DNA of 37,127 nt from Gammaproteobacteria bacterium TMED112. Lineage in GTDB: Bacteria; Pseudomonadota; Gammaproteobacteria; Magnimaribacterales; TMED112. The number at the start of each line of letters is the position of its first letter. Positions within the stretch are counted from its first letter, which is position 1. Positions 6,388 to 16,549 of this stretch are shown here, piece after piece. A program made the position numbers and the translations under genes. The notes under the pieces were generated by a model that was not told the origin of the DNA, searched no databases, and saw nothing but the letters and a program-made list of their open reading frames with translations. The stretch lies in NCBI GenBank assembly GCA_002170245.2, contig NHFN02000006.1, positions 1 to 37,127 of the forward strand, written 5' to 3'.

Positions 6388-9385
6388 AATCTTCTCTCTT
6401 TAGTATCTGGTTTACCTCTTCAACCAAGGTATCAACTTTGGACTCTTTTTTAACAATACCTTCTGTAAATCTGCCTAACATTTTTTCCTCAACGGCAGTA
6501 ATATCCTTTCCGGAAAAAACTACAATAGGAATTTTTATTCCATCTTCTTGTGTTTTTTCAATGAATTCAAAACCATCCATTCTCGGCATATCTAAATCTA
6601 AGACGATAAGATCTGGTTTTTCTTTCAATCTTTCTAAAGCATCTTCTCCATTTTTTGCATCAATTGACATATACCCTTCATTCTTAAGGATTTTATTTAA
6701 TAAATCTCTAGTGTTTTCATCATCATCGACTATTAGAACTTTTTGATTTTTTTCGGTTATGTACCTCTTTACAATATTAATAAAAAACGTTCTATCAATT
6801 GGTTTTTTCATGTAATCATCAGCTCCAAGTGAATTTGCCATACTCTCCTCATTCAAAACAGAAGTGATTACGACTGGAACACTCTTTAATTTTTTGTCTT
6901 TTTTAAGTTCTTTTAAAACAGACCAGCCATCTCGACCAGGCATAAGAACATCAAGCAATATTAATTTAGGTAAAAATTTTCTAGCTTGTTCAATTCCTTC
7001 ATCACCGTCAAAACAGCTGTAAATTGTGTGTCCCTCTTTTTTTATTGCTCTTTTAACTACGTCATGAGTAGTTTTATCATCATCAATTAGAAGAATATAA
7101 TCTTCATCTTTTTTAATTTCAGGATTTTCGAAATTTTCATCAGCTACAGTTTCTTCATCTTGAGAAATTCTTGGGACGAAGATACTAAAAGTACTCCCTT
7201 CTCCAACTTTACTTGTGACTTCAACTCCACCACCCATCATTTCTGCAAAATGTTTTGATATTGATAAACCTAACCCGGTACCTCCATATTTTGCGCTAGT
7301 AGATCTTTCAGCTTGAGTATAAGTATCGAAAAGTTTTCCAAGCTGCTCTTCTGACATACCGATACCTGTATCTTTAATGTCAAAGTTTACAAATTCTTTA
7401 CCATCTATTTCTTTTGAATTAATCAACAACGCAACTTGACCGTTTTCGGTAAACTTAAAGGCATTACTTAAAAAATTTACTACGCATTGTCTTAGTTTTG
7501 TCTCATCGCTGGTCATATCGCCACCAATAGTATTTTTAATAATAAATTCATTATTGTTCTTAGACGCAAGCGGGTTTGATACATCTTTAATTGTTTCTAT
7601 CATGGTATCTATATTGAATGGAGTGAAATACATATCCATCTTGCCTGCTTCAATCTTTGATAGATCTAATACATTATTGATTAAGGAAAGCAGGTGTTTG
7701 CTTGAATTAGTTATTCTCTTGAGATCAGGAATCATATCTTCATTACCAAGATCTTCACAATCTTCAAGAAGCATTTCACTATACCCTATGATAGCGTTCA
7801 GAGGTGTTCTAAGCTCGTGAGACATGTTTGCAAAAAATCTTGATTTTGCAGAACTAGCTTCCCTTGCTTCATCTCTAGCTGTAGCCATTTCTTTAGTTTT
7901 TAGATCAATAAGTGCGTTGACCTCATCTGACATTCTTGAAAATGCAAGTTCCATCATTTCAACTGATGCTTCTTCAGCATTTTCATCAGAAGTTTCATTT
8001 ACGAGGTTCTTCATATTCTGTACATCTTTTTGAATTAAAACTTTTGCATCTCCTTCAAGTTTTTCTGAGAGAACACTCATTTTCTTTATAATTACCTCGT
8101 CTCTTTGTTTTCTTCTTTCAGCTCTATCTTTTCGAACTGAATCCATCTCTAACAAATGATTTCTATATCGACCCAATGCATTAGATAGTTGACCCACTTC
8201 ATTTGTTTCCGAAGAAAGGAAACCTTTATTTGAAGGTAATTTTTTCTTAGTATCGCCTTTTGTTAATGCCTCTAACACTTCTATTGCTTGAGCTATTCTA
8301 TTGAATGCGCCATCTTGCACCCACCATATTGCAAGCACAATTAGCAGGATTACTCCAAATGTGAAAATTATCGAATTTAGAGTTGAATCTCTTAATTCTT
8401 TTAAATCATTAGCAACATTTTTAATAACAAAGAAGAGCGCAAAATCTGGGTTAACTGTTGATGCAACTGGAACTGATGTCAGTGATAAACCAAGAGCTTC
8501 AAAATTTTTTGAATCCATATTTTCTAAACCATTCTTAAGAATGTCTTTTTTTATGTAATCAAAGCTAATATTTTTTATACCAAGTGAATCTTGAGAGAAT
8601 TCATCTGAAAAAACGGCATCAATAATTTTATTCTGGCTTACAATTCCGGTACGTACACCTAAATCACTTTCAAATATTGTCATTGACTGCCTTAAATCTC
8701 TGCCAAGAATAACAGTACCTAAAAGTTTATCCGTATTAAATCCAAACTCATTTTTTAAATAAACAGGAAAAGCTACTATTTGATGAAGGTTAATATTGCC
8801 TGACTTTTCTTCTGCATAAATAACTTCATTCGTAACGCTCATTCTGGTTTTAATTTTTTCTAAAAAAGTCTCAGTAGAATCATCTCTTAGGAAATTTAAT
8901 TTGTTACTTTCACCACAAACGTCAATAGAATTGCCAACGTCAGCCCAGTCGAAAGCATAGAGACAAGTTAGCTCTGAATTCTTCTCATTGAATAATTTAA
9001 TAAAGCTTATATTTCCTTCATCAATTTCATCTAAAAACATTTCATCAATAAGAATGAATAGGTCGCCATTTATTTCATTATCAAAGGCTTCTATAAGCGC
9101 ATTTGCATAATCAAAGCCATCGATACCTATTTCAGTAAATAAACTAATCTCAACATAAGGGTTCCAATATTGTTCACCTTTTTCACCATTTGGTCCCCAA
9201 GAATTCATATTCGAAAAACTATTATCAATGGATTGAACCCAAGCAGATTCAACAATGCTTGTATATTGGCTGTTTGATGATTTTTCTTGAATATTCTGAT
9301 TTTGAACATTCATAAAAAGAAGAATGCCCGCAATAATGATATTACCTATCAGACCAAATATAAGGATTTGGGTTCTTACAAGCAT
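6380..9385 (-). CDS. Membrane hybrid sensor histidine kinase with two C-terminal REC domains
   Basis: 1001 residues. TM1 (about 4-26) and TM2 (about 336-356) enclose a periplasmic sensor region of about 310 residues of unrecognised, possibly Cache-like type with two Cys near 141 and 157. Then come a HAMP-like linker (357-413), a coiled coil (about 415-515), HisKA with H523 in FFANMSHELRTPLN, HATPase with N641, DTGIGM (672-677) and GGTGLGL (701-707), REC1 (about 762-875, D812) and REC2 (about 882-996, D930). All catalytic residues are present. The gene follows the TonB-like gene by 12 bases on the minus strand and meets the plus-strand REC gene with an 8-base overlap of ends. Probable input kinase for the c-di-GMP block; the ligand is unknown. 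Confidence 0.95.
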   Translation of the reverse strand: MLVRTQILIFGLIGNIIIAGILLFMNVQNQNIQEKSSNSQYTSIVESAWVQSIDNSFSNMNSWGPNGEKGEQYWNPYVEISLFTEIGIDGFDYANALIEAFDNEINGDLFILIDEMFLDEIDEGNISFIKLFNEKNSELTCLYAFDWADVGNSIDVCGESNKLNFLRDDSTETFLEKIKTRMSVTNEVIYAEEKSGNINLHQIVAFPVYLKNEFGFNTDKLLGTVILGRDLRQSMTIFESDLGVRTGIVSQNKIIDAVFSDEFSQDSLGIKNISFDYIKKDILKNGLENMDSKNFEALGLSLTSVPVASTVNPDFALFFVIKNVANDLKELRDSTLNSIIFTFGVILLIVLAIWWVQDGAFNRIAQAIEVLEALTKGDTKKKLPSNKGFLSSETNEVGQLSNALGRYRNHLLEMDSVRKDRAERRKQRDEVIIKKMSVLSEKLEGDAKVLIQKDVQNMKNLVNETSDENAEEASVEMMELAFSRMSDEVNALIDLKTKEMATARDEAREASSAKSRFFANMSHELRTPLNAIIGYSEMLLEDCEDLGNEDMIPDLKRITNSSKHLLSLINNVLDLSKIEAGKMDMYFTPFNIDTMIETIKDVSNPLASKNNNEFIIKNTIGGDMTSDETKLRQCVVNFLSNAFKFTENGQVALLINSKEIDGKEFVNFDIKDTGIGMSEEQLGKLFDTYTQAERSTSAKYGGTGLGLSISKHFAEMMGGGVEVTSKVGEGSTFSIFVPRISQDEETVADENFENPEIKKDEDYILLIDDDKTTHDVVKRAIKKEGHTIYSCFDGDEGIEQARKFLPKLILLDVLMPGRDGWSVLKELKKDKKLKSVPVVITSVLNEESMANSLGADDYMKKPIDRTFFINIVKRYITEKNQKVLIVDDDENTRDLLNKILKNEGYMSIDAKNGEDALERLKEKPDLIVLDLDMPRMDGFEFIEKTQEDGIKIPIVVFSGKDITAVEEKMLGRFTEGIVKKESKVDTLVEEVNQILKREDSK

Positions 9386-9397
9386 TTTAAAAATTTA

Positions 9398-9766
9398 TTA
9401 GTCTGTTAACTTGAACGTAAAACGTGCAGTTACATCGTTAACAGTTACTGGAACTCCATTATAGACATATGGTTCATATGCCCATCTTCTTATAGTTCTC
9501 ATAACCGCTCTTTCGAAGTAACCAGGCTGATCGGTTTCTACTACATAAGGATCTACAACCTCACCTTCTGGGGATACATCAAATTCAATTACCACGAAAC
9601 CCTCAGTACCTCTTCTTAGAGCTGATCTTGGATAATCTGCAGCGGGAGAATAAATTCTTTCAACGGAAACTTCAACAGTTTCTCCGTTCACAGTAATATT
9701 TCCGTCATCACTTGCAGAAAAAATCAACTGAGAAATAAATATTAAAAATAATGAAAGTAATCTCAT
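9398..9766 (-). CDS. Periplasmic TonB C-terminal-domain protein
   Basis: 122 residues from the ATG at 9766. The frame continues to a TTG at 9784, but the ATG gives a clean signal peptide (MRLLSLFLIFISQLIFSAS). The mature part is essentially one TonB C-terminal fold: YPRSALRRGTEGFVVIEFDV, then VMRTIRRWAYEPYVYNG and a final strand ARFTFKL. There is no Pro-rich spanning segment and no N-terminal TM anchor of the classic TonB type, so it is probably a soluble periplasmic relative rather than a normal energy transducer. It precedes the hybrid kinase by 12 bases, suggesting one transcript. A role in signalling to the kinase's periplasmic domain is possible but unsupported beyond position. Confidence 0.88.
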   Translation of the reverse strand: MRLLSLFLIFISQLIFSASDDGNITVNGETVEVSVERIYSPAADYPRSALRRGTEGFVVIEFDVSPEGEVVDPYVVETDQPGYFERAVMRTIRRWAYEPYVYNGVPVTVNDVTARFTFKLTD

Positions 9767-9773
9767 ATTTTGA

Positions 9774-9779
9774 ATTATA
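9774..9779 (-). promoter_or_regulatory. Candidate -10 box for the TonB-like gene
   Basis: On the minus strand a perfect TATAAT lies 7 bases upstream of the chosen ATG (9766). No good -35 is seen at 16-18 bases. If used, transcription would start at about the A of the ATG, giving a leaderless or nearly leaderless mRNA. In AT-rich DNA a chance match is quite possible. Confidence 0.25.
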
Positions 9780-9815
9780 TACAAAAAAGGATTTATTTAA
9801 TACATGATTTATCCG

Positions 9816-9843
9816 AAAAAAAGGGGCTTATTTAAGCCCCTTT
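9816..9843 (-). terminator. Rho-independent terminator of katG
   Basis: AAAGGGGCTT (9820-9829) pairs perfectly with AAGCCCCTTT (9834-9843) around a 4-base loop. Read on the minus strand the stem is followed by a run of seven T (9822-9816). It lies 18 bases past the katG stop and before the TonB-like gene. It is the only textbook intrinsic terminator I found in the window. In the plus direction the T-run is only three long. Confidence 0.9.
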
Positions 9844-9861
9844 AATCAGAAATTATAGTTA

Positions 9862-12015
<2,154 letters not shown>

Positions 12016-12022
12016 TTACTTA

Positions 12023-12050
12023 ATTCTAGATACGATCAGCTAATTTTCAA
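12023..12050 (-). promoter_or_regulatory. Candidate sigma-70 promoter of katG
   Basis: Minus strand: TTGAAA (12050-12045), 16-base spacer, TAGAAT (12028-12023). The predicted start near 12016 leaves a leader of about 25 bases that contains the strong Shine-Dalgarno of katG. Both boxes match consensus at 4-5 of 6 positions. Confidence 0.5.
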
Positions 12051-12129
12051 TGATAACTACACGATTTTTCACATAATTGTTGCAAAAATTAAGTTTTAAT
12101 CCTGCATTAAATTGTGTAACTTTAGATAT

Positions 12130-12612
12130 GTGAAAATTGGAATCTATCCTGGCTCATTTGATCCATTTACTAATGGACATAACAATATCCTCAAAAAGTC
12201 ACTAAAAATTTTTGATAAGGTTGTAATTGCTGTAGTAAAGAACACCTCAAAAAATTATTTATTTTCGCTAGAAGATAGAGTTCAAATGGTAAGTGAATTA
12301 TTCGAAGGCCATGAAAATATAAGTTGTATGGGCCTTGATTCAAAACTTACAGTTGAACTAGCATCAGAATTAAAAGCACAAGCGATTATAAGGGGCCTCA
12401 GAGCAGTATCAGATTTTGAGTACGAATTTCAAATAGCAAGCATCAATAGATCACAAAATGCTGAAATAGAAAGTGTATTTTTTACGCCGGATGAAAAGTT
12501 AACTTTTATTTCTTCCAGTATGGTTAAGGAGCTAGCAAGTTATGGAGGAGATATCTCAAAATTCGTTCATGCCAACATTGAAAATGCACTAATGAATAAA
12601 TTCAAAAACTAA
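12130..12612 (+). CDS. coaD: Phosphopantetheine adenylyltransferase
   Basis: Fourth step of CoA synthesis: transfers AMP from ATP to 4'-phosphopantetheine, giving dephospho-CoA. I start it at the GTG at 12130, so the protein begins MKIGIYPGSFDPFTNGH as in known CoaD; a TTG at 12112 in frame would add six residues with no family support. It has 160 residues, the normal length. The nucleotidyltransferase motif is T14-N15-G16-H17, and the second motif ISSSMVKELA lies near residue 125. Its stop overlaps the convergent mutM stop by 4 bases. In many gammaproteobacteria coaD and mutM are neighbours, though usually not tail to tail. Confidence 0.96.
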   Translation: MKIGIYPGSFDPFTNGHNNILKKSLKIFDKVVIAVVKNTSKNYLFSLEDRVQMVSELFEGHENISCMGLDSKLTVELASELKAQAIIRGLRAVSDFEYEFQIASINRSQNAEIESVFFTPDEKLTFISSSMVKELASYGGDISKFVHANIENALMNKFKN

Positions 12613-13421
12613 CTTTGACTTTCTTTGCACAAATAAGTGCTTCTATTATTTTGTATAATTTTTGAGATATTAGATTTGCAGTTTTGGCACTTCTCTCCAT
12701 CTCTTCCATAAACTTTTAATTGAATCTTAAAATAACCTGGCTTTGACTCTGTATTAAAGTAATCATTTAACGTAGTTCCTCCAGCTTTTATTGCCATTTT
12801 AAGGATCTTTCTACTCTCTTTAAGAATATTTTTGCATTCATCGTAACTTATATTTTTTCCTAATCTGGTTGGAGAGATACTAGTAGCAAAAAGTATTTCA
12901 GAAGCATATATATTTCCAATACCAGAAATAATTTTATTATTGAGAAGGATAGACTTTATAGAAGCATTTGAATTTTTAATTCTGTCATAGAAATAATCTA
13001 CATTAGCCTCTTTTTCGAAGGGATCAGGGCCATTATTATCTAGTAAGAAAAAACTTTCCATTGTTTTATAAATTTGTATAAGACCAAATCTTCTAACATC
13101 GTTGTATATAAGTACATTTCCAGAACTTAAATAAAAAATGATGTGATCATGTTTTAGGTATTTAATTTTTTTAGAGACCCTCAGATTTCCCGTCATCCCT
13201 AGGTGAATGACTACAGAGTAACCATTAATGAAATCAACAATTATATATTTAGCTCTTCTTTTAATTTCCTTAATATCAATATTTATAATTTCCTTGGTTA
13301 AATTTTTATTTAAAGGAATACGTAATTTATTATTCCTAATTAAAATTTTTTTGATGAATTGTTCTTTTAAGTAGGGCTCAATACCTCTTTTCGTTGTTTC
13401 TACTTCAGGAAGTTCTGGCAC
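12609..13421 (-). CDS. mutM: Formamidopyrimidine-DNA glycosylase (Fpg/MutM) with an altered zinc finger
   Basis: Base-excision repair enzyme that removes 8-oxoguanine and formamidopyrimidines and nicks the strand. It has 270 residues and starts with GTG at 13421, giving MPELPEVETTKRG with the catalytic Pro2 and Glu3. RRAKYIIV holds the conserved Lys, GIGNIYASE the conserved Asn, and NRSTYLC the conserved Arg. The C-terminal zinc finger should be C-x2-C-x16-C-x2-C, but here reads CQNC...CKES: the fourth Cys is Ser (AGT, one base from TGT). Spacing is otherwise exact, so this looks like a substitution rather than a frameshift. It abuts the TolC-like gene with no spacer. Probably functional; zinc binding may be weaker. 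Confidence 0.96.
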   Translation of the reverse strand: MPELPEVETTKRGIEPYLKEQFIKKILIRNNKLRIPLNKNLTKEIINIDIKEIKRRAKYIIVDFINGYSVVIHLGMTGNLRVSKKIKYLKHDHIIFYLSSGNVLIYNDVRRFGLIQIYKTMESFFLLDNNGPDPFEKEANVDYFYDRIKNSNASIKSILLNNKIISGIGNIYASEILFATSISPTRLGKNISYDECKNILKESRKILKMAIKAGGTTLNDYFNTESKPGYFKIQLKVYGRDGEKCQNCKSNISKIIQNNRSTYLCKESQS

Positions 13422-14747
13422 TTACTTAAACTGCTTATTGAGTTCAACAACATCTGTAGGAACTAAATTCCCCATAGCTTGCTTATATTGCAGAGATGTA
13501 ACGATAAAACTATAAGTTGCTTGCGAAAGATTATTTATGGATTCTGAGTAATTTTTTTCAGCTTGTAATAAATCTATTAGATTTCTGGAATTAAGTTCAT
13601 ATCCGAGTTTTGTTGCTTCAAGCGCATCTCTTGAACTTTCTACCGCTGATTTCAAAGACGATATATTTAACTCTGAGGTTCTTAATGCAGTATGTAGTGT
13701 TCTAATTTGTTGAACTATTCCTCTTTCAATAAGTATGAGCTGCTCTTCTGATTTAACTTCTTGGAGAAGTGCTTGTCTTCTTTGTGAATTATTAAGACCT
13801 GAAGTAAATAGAGGCATAGAGAATTGAATTGAATAAATTCTATTTTCAGTTTCTTCAGGTATTGTAAAAGGCAGATCTATGCTTGAATTCACACCATCAA
13901 ATGATCTTTGCTTTGATGTTCTTCTGTTAGCATTTGCATTCAAATCTATTTTAGGTAAATAGTCTGATGATTTTGACTTAGTATTTGCATCAGCTGCCTC
14001 AAGTCTATTTTTTGCCTCAATGATTAAGTAGTTCTTTGCAAGACCTTTAGAAACTTCATCATTGACATCAGTTATTGGAGCTTTGTATTCAAGTGATGTG
14101 TTCAAAGGAGTAATTAATTTTACTTGTCGCCCAACAATAGAATTAAGTTCTTCAAAGCTAATATCGACATTACCTTCAGCTTGAACCCTGTCAGATTCTG
14201 CCCGATTCAATGCTGCTTTAGCCTCTGCTAATTCAATTCTAGATACAGAGCCTGTGTTGAATCGTTCTGATACTGAATCGTATTGATTCTTAAGTGCTTT
14301 TTCAGTTGCAATCTTAGCCTCAAGGTTAGCTTTAGCCGATAATACTTTAAAATAAGCTCTTGTTACTTTAATGATTAATTCTTGCTGTTGATAAGCAAAT
14401 TGTGCTTCAGCGGCTTCTAAATTTTCTTTAGCTTGTTTATTTAAAAACCACTTATCAAGCCTAAAAAGAGGCTGACTTAAATTTAATCCAAATGAGAAGG
14501 TGTTGTAGTCATTTTGTAAAACTCTATCTTGATAATATTCATTCCAATTTGTGCCTCCGGTAACCCTCATCTGAGGTAGAAGTCCAGATCTTGATTGATT
14601 TAAAAATTCCTTTGAAATAGCTAGATCAGCCTTCCTAGAATTAAACTCTGGATCTTTATCGAGTGCTTCATTGTATATAGAAAGCAAATCATTTGAAAAT
14701 ACTTCAAATGAGAGACTAATAAGGACGAGTTTTAATAAATTTTTCAT
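13422..14747 (-). CDS. tolC: TolC-family outer-membrane efflux channel
   Basis: Outer-membrane exit duct for type I secretion and drug efflux. 441 residues with an N-terminal signal peptide (MKNLLKLVLISLSFEVFS, cut before NDLL). It has two OEP repeats of long helices with typical phrases: LSIYNEALDKDPEF near the start, SQPLFRLDKW, RAYFKVLSAKANLEAKIATE, and in the second repeat EATKLGYELNSRNLIDLLQAEKNY. Length and layout fit TolC rather than the lipid-modified OprM group, since there is no lipobox Cys. No pump or membrane-fusion genes are adjacent, so it is probably a shared channel. The mutM start codon follows its stop directly. Confidence 0.93.
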   Translation of the reverse strand: MKNLLKLVLISLSFEVFSNDLLSIYNEALDKDPEFNSRKADLAISKEFLNQSRSGLLPQMRVTGGTNWNEYYQDRVLQNDYNTFSFGLNLSQPLFRLDKWFLNKQAKENLEAAEAQFAYQQQELIIKVTRAYFKVLSAKANLEAKIATEKALKNQYDSVSERFNTGSVSRIELAEAKAALNRAESDRVQAEGNVDISFEELNSIVGRQVKLITPLNTSLEYKAPITDVNDEVSKGLAKNYLIIEAKNRLEAADANTKSKSSDYLPKIDLNANANRRTSKQRSFDGVNSSIDLPFTIPEETENRIYSIQFSMPLFTSGLNNSQRRQALLQEVKSEEQLILIERGIVQQIRTLHTALRTSELNISSLKSAVESSRDALEATKLGYELNSRNLIDLLQAEKNYSESINNLSQATYSFIVTSLQYKQAMGNLVPTDVVELNKQFK

Positions 14748-14855
14748 TATTATAATTAGACAGTATTCTGCAATATTAGTGCAATTTAAACAACGAAAAT
14801 CTTTTTTTACGCTATTTTGATATTAAATATTATTTTGCAAATGATTAAAAAGAAA

Positions 14856-15302
14856 ATGACAAAAGACAGCTTGTCTTTAACTTTAACTCCAAACAATTCT
14901 TCAACGTATTATCAAAACTTAATTTTCTTTGGTTTTTTATCTGTCTTGTGCCTTACGTTTGCTATAGGTTTTTTTGTTTTGGGTGCAACAATGATTCTTC
15001 CTTTTGCAGGGTTAGAAATAATAATTCTTTTTATTATTTTGAAACTTAATAGAGACTGGCTTAACCAATCAGAAAAGATTTATCTTGATAAGCTTTATGT
15101 AAAATTTAAGAAAGGTAAAAATGATTTAACTTTCGACAGGTTTTTGAGTAAGTTTTCTGTAGTTGACCACAAAACAAAAAAGAAAATATTTATCACAACT
15201 AATAAGAAAAAAATTGAAATTGGTGCTTTTCTAAATGAGGAAGAGATTGAGGAATTAATAGTTTTGCTTAAAAATAAAGTACACGATTTAAATTTTATTT
15301 AA
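14856..15302 (+). CDS. DUF2244-type integral membrane protein
   Basis: 148 residues from the ATG at 14856, which gives the family-like opening MTKDSLSLTLTPNNSST. An ATG at 14841 and a TTG at 14817 are in frame and cannot be excluded. Two hydrophobic segments (about 20-45 and 46-64) carry the motif GATMILPFAGLEIII, characteristic of DUF2244. The remainder is a basic cytoplasmic tail. In other proteobacteria this family often sits near cytochrome c oxidase genes; here it stands alone between a divergent tolC and a convergent phosphofructokinase, whose last 15 bases it overlaps. Function unknown. Confidence 0.85.
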   Translation: MTKDSLSLTLTPNNSSTYYQNLIFFGFLSVLCLTFAIGFFVLGATMILPFAGLEIIILFIILKLNRDWLNQSEKIYLDKLYVKFKKGKNDLTFDRFLSKFSVVDHKTKKKIFITTNKKKIEIGAFLNEEEIEELIVLLKNKVHDLNFI

Positions 15303-16511
15303 GTGGAGGTCTATTCCTTCGTAAACAGGAACACCATCACTAAATTTTGGGAAGCTTTCTCCCTGAATTAGAGGTTGCAAGTAATCAATGCCGGCTTTGG
15401 TAATTCTAAAACCATCTTCTGAAATAAAATTTTTAGGTAAAGTTTTTTCTTCATTGGCAATTTCATTGAGGTTTCCTTCGGATATTTCCCATTTATATGG
15501 AGAGTCACTTATCCTTTTAATAATTGGCATGACACCAGACTTTCCTTCAGTTGCAAGTTTTACTGCTGCCTTACCGACCGCCACGGCTTGATCAATATCT
15601 GTCAAAGACGAAATATGTCTTGCGCTTCTTTGCAGATAATCCGCTACTGACCAATGGTTTTTCAAACCCAACTTAACCGTTATGAGCGATGCAATTTTTG
15701 GAGCAAGACCACCAAGTTGATTATGGCCAAATGAGTCTTTTTCTGTGGAAGATGCATAAAGTTCCCCATTGTTATTTTTAAGTCCCTCAGAAGCAACAAC
15801 GACTGAGTAGCCATATCTACTTACATCGTGTTCTATACCAGTTAAAAATTTTTCCTCATCAAAATTTACTTCTGGGAGTAAGATTTTATGTACAAAAGTT
15901 TCTTTAGGGCTGTTTGCCAACTCACCAGCTGCTGCAATCCAACCAGCATGTCTTCCCATTACCTCTAAAACAAAAACTTTAGTCGAGGTCTTGCACATTG
16001 ATTTGATATCTAATGAGGCTTCTTTGGCTGAGATCGCTACATACTTAGCAACCGAGCCGAAACCAGGACAGTTATCAGTGACAGCTAAATCATTATCTAT
16101 AGTTTTTGGTACAGCAATTGCTTTTAAGTCATACCCAAATTTTTTAGCAGCCTTTGCTACCTTAAGGCAAGTATCAGCTGAATCATTGCCACCATTGTAA
16201 AAAAAGTATCCTATGTCTAATTTTTCTAGTTGGCCAAATAATTTTTTATAAAAAACTTTATCTTCAAGGCTCGGAAGCTTATATCTACATGAACCAAAAA
16301 TTCCGCCTGGCATATCTAAAAGATTTTCAAGCGGTTTTTTTGTTTTATTGAGATCATATAACTCACCCTCTAACAATCCAACTATGCCATTTTTAGATGC
16401 GTAAATATTTGAACTAGAAAAATCTTTTTTAAATTTTGATATTACTCCATAGGCAGAACAATTAATGACAGAAGTGACACCTCCAGATTGTGCATAGAAT
16501 GCATTTTTCAT
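15288..16511 (-). CDS. 6-phosphofructokinase, probably pyrophosphate-dependent
   Basis: Phosphorylates fructose 6-phosphate, probably reversibly with PPi instead of ATP. I start it at the ATG at 16511 (MKNAFYAQSGGVTS, 407 residues); another ATG at 16532 would add seven residues. The donor-site motif reads GGNDS (107-111), where ATP enzymes have GGDGS. PKTIDND (135-141) has Lys where ATP enzymes have Gly, a mark of PPi enzymes. MGRHAGW (185-191) is also present. The divergent spacer to mpl is only 38 bases, and the 3' end overlaps the DUF2244 gene by 15 bases. PPi use would make the step reversible, suiting gluconeogenesis. The donor assignment comes from motifs only. Confidence 0.92.
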   Translation of the reverse strand: MKNAFYAQSGGVTSVINCSAYGVISKFKKDFSSSNIYASKNGIVGLLEGELYDLNKTKKPLENLLDMPGGIFGSCRYKLPSLEDKVFYKKLFGQLEKLDIGYFFYNGGNDSADTCLKVAKAAKKFGYDLKAIAVPKTIDNDLAVTDNCPGFGSVAKYVAISAKEASLDIKSMCKTSTKVFVLEVMGRHAGWIAAAGELANSPKETFVHKILLPEVNFDEEKFLTGIEHDVSRYGYSVVVASEGLKNNNGELYASSTEKDSFGHNQLGGLAPKIASLITVKLGLKNHWSVADYLQRSARHISSLTDIDQAVAVGKAAVKLATEGKSGVMPIIKRISDSPYKWEISEGNLNEIANEEKTLPKNFISEDGFRITKAGIDYLQPLIQGESFPKFSDGVPVYEGIDLHLNKI

Positions 16512-16549
16512 CACAGTTATCTTATACTCCATTTAATATAACTAAAAGC

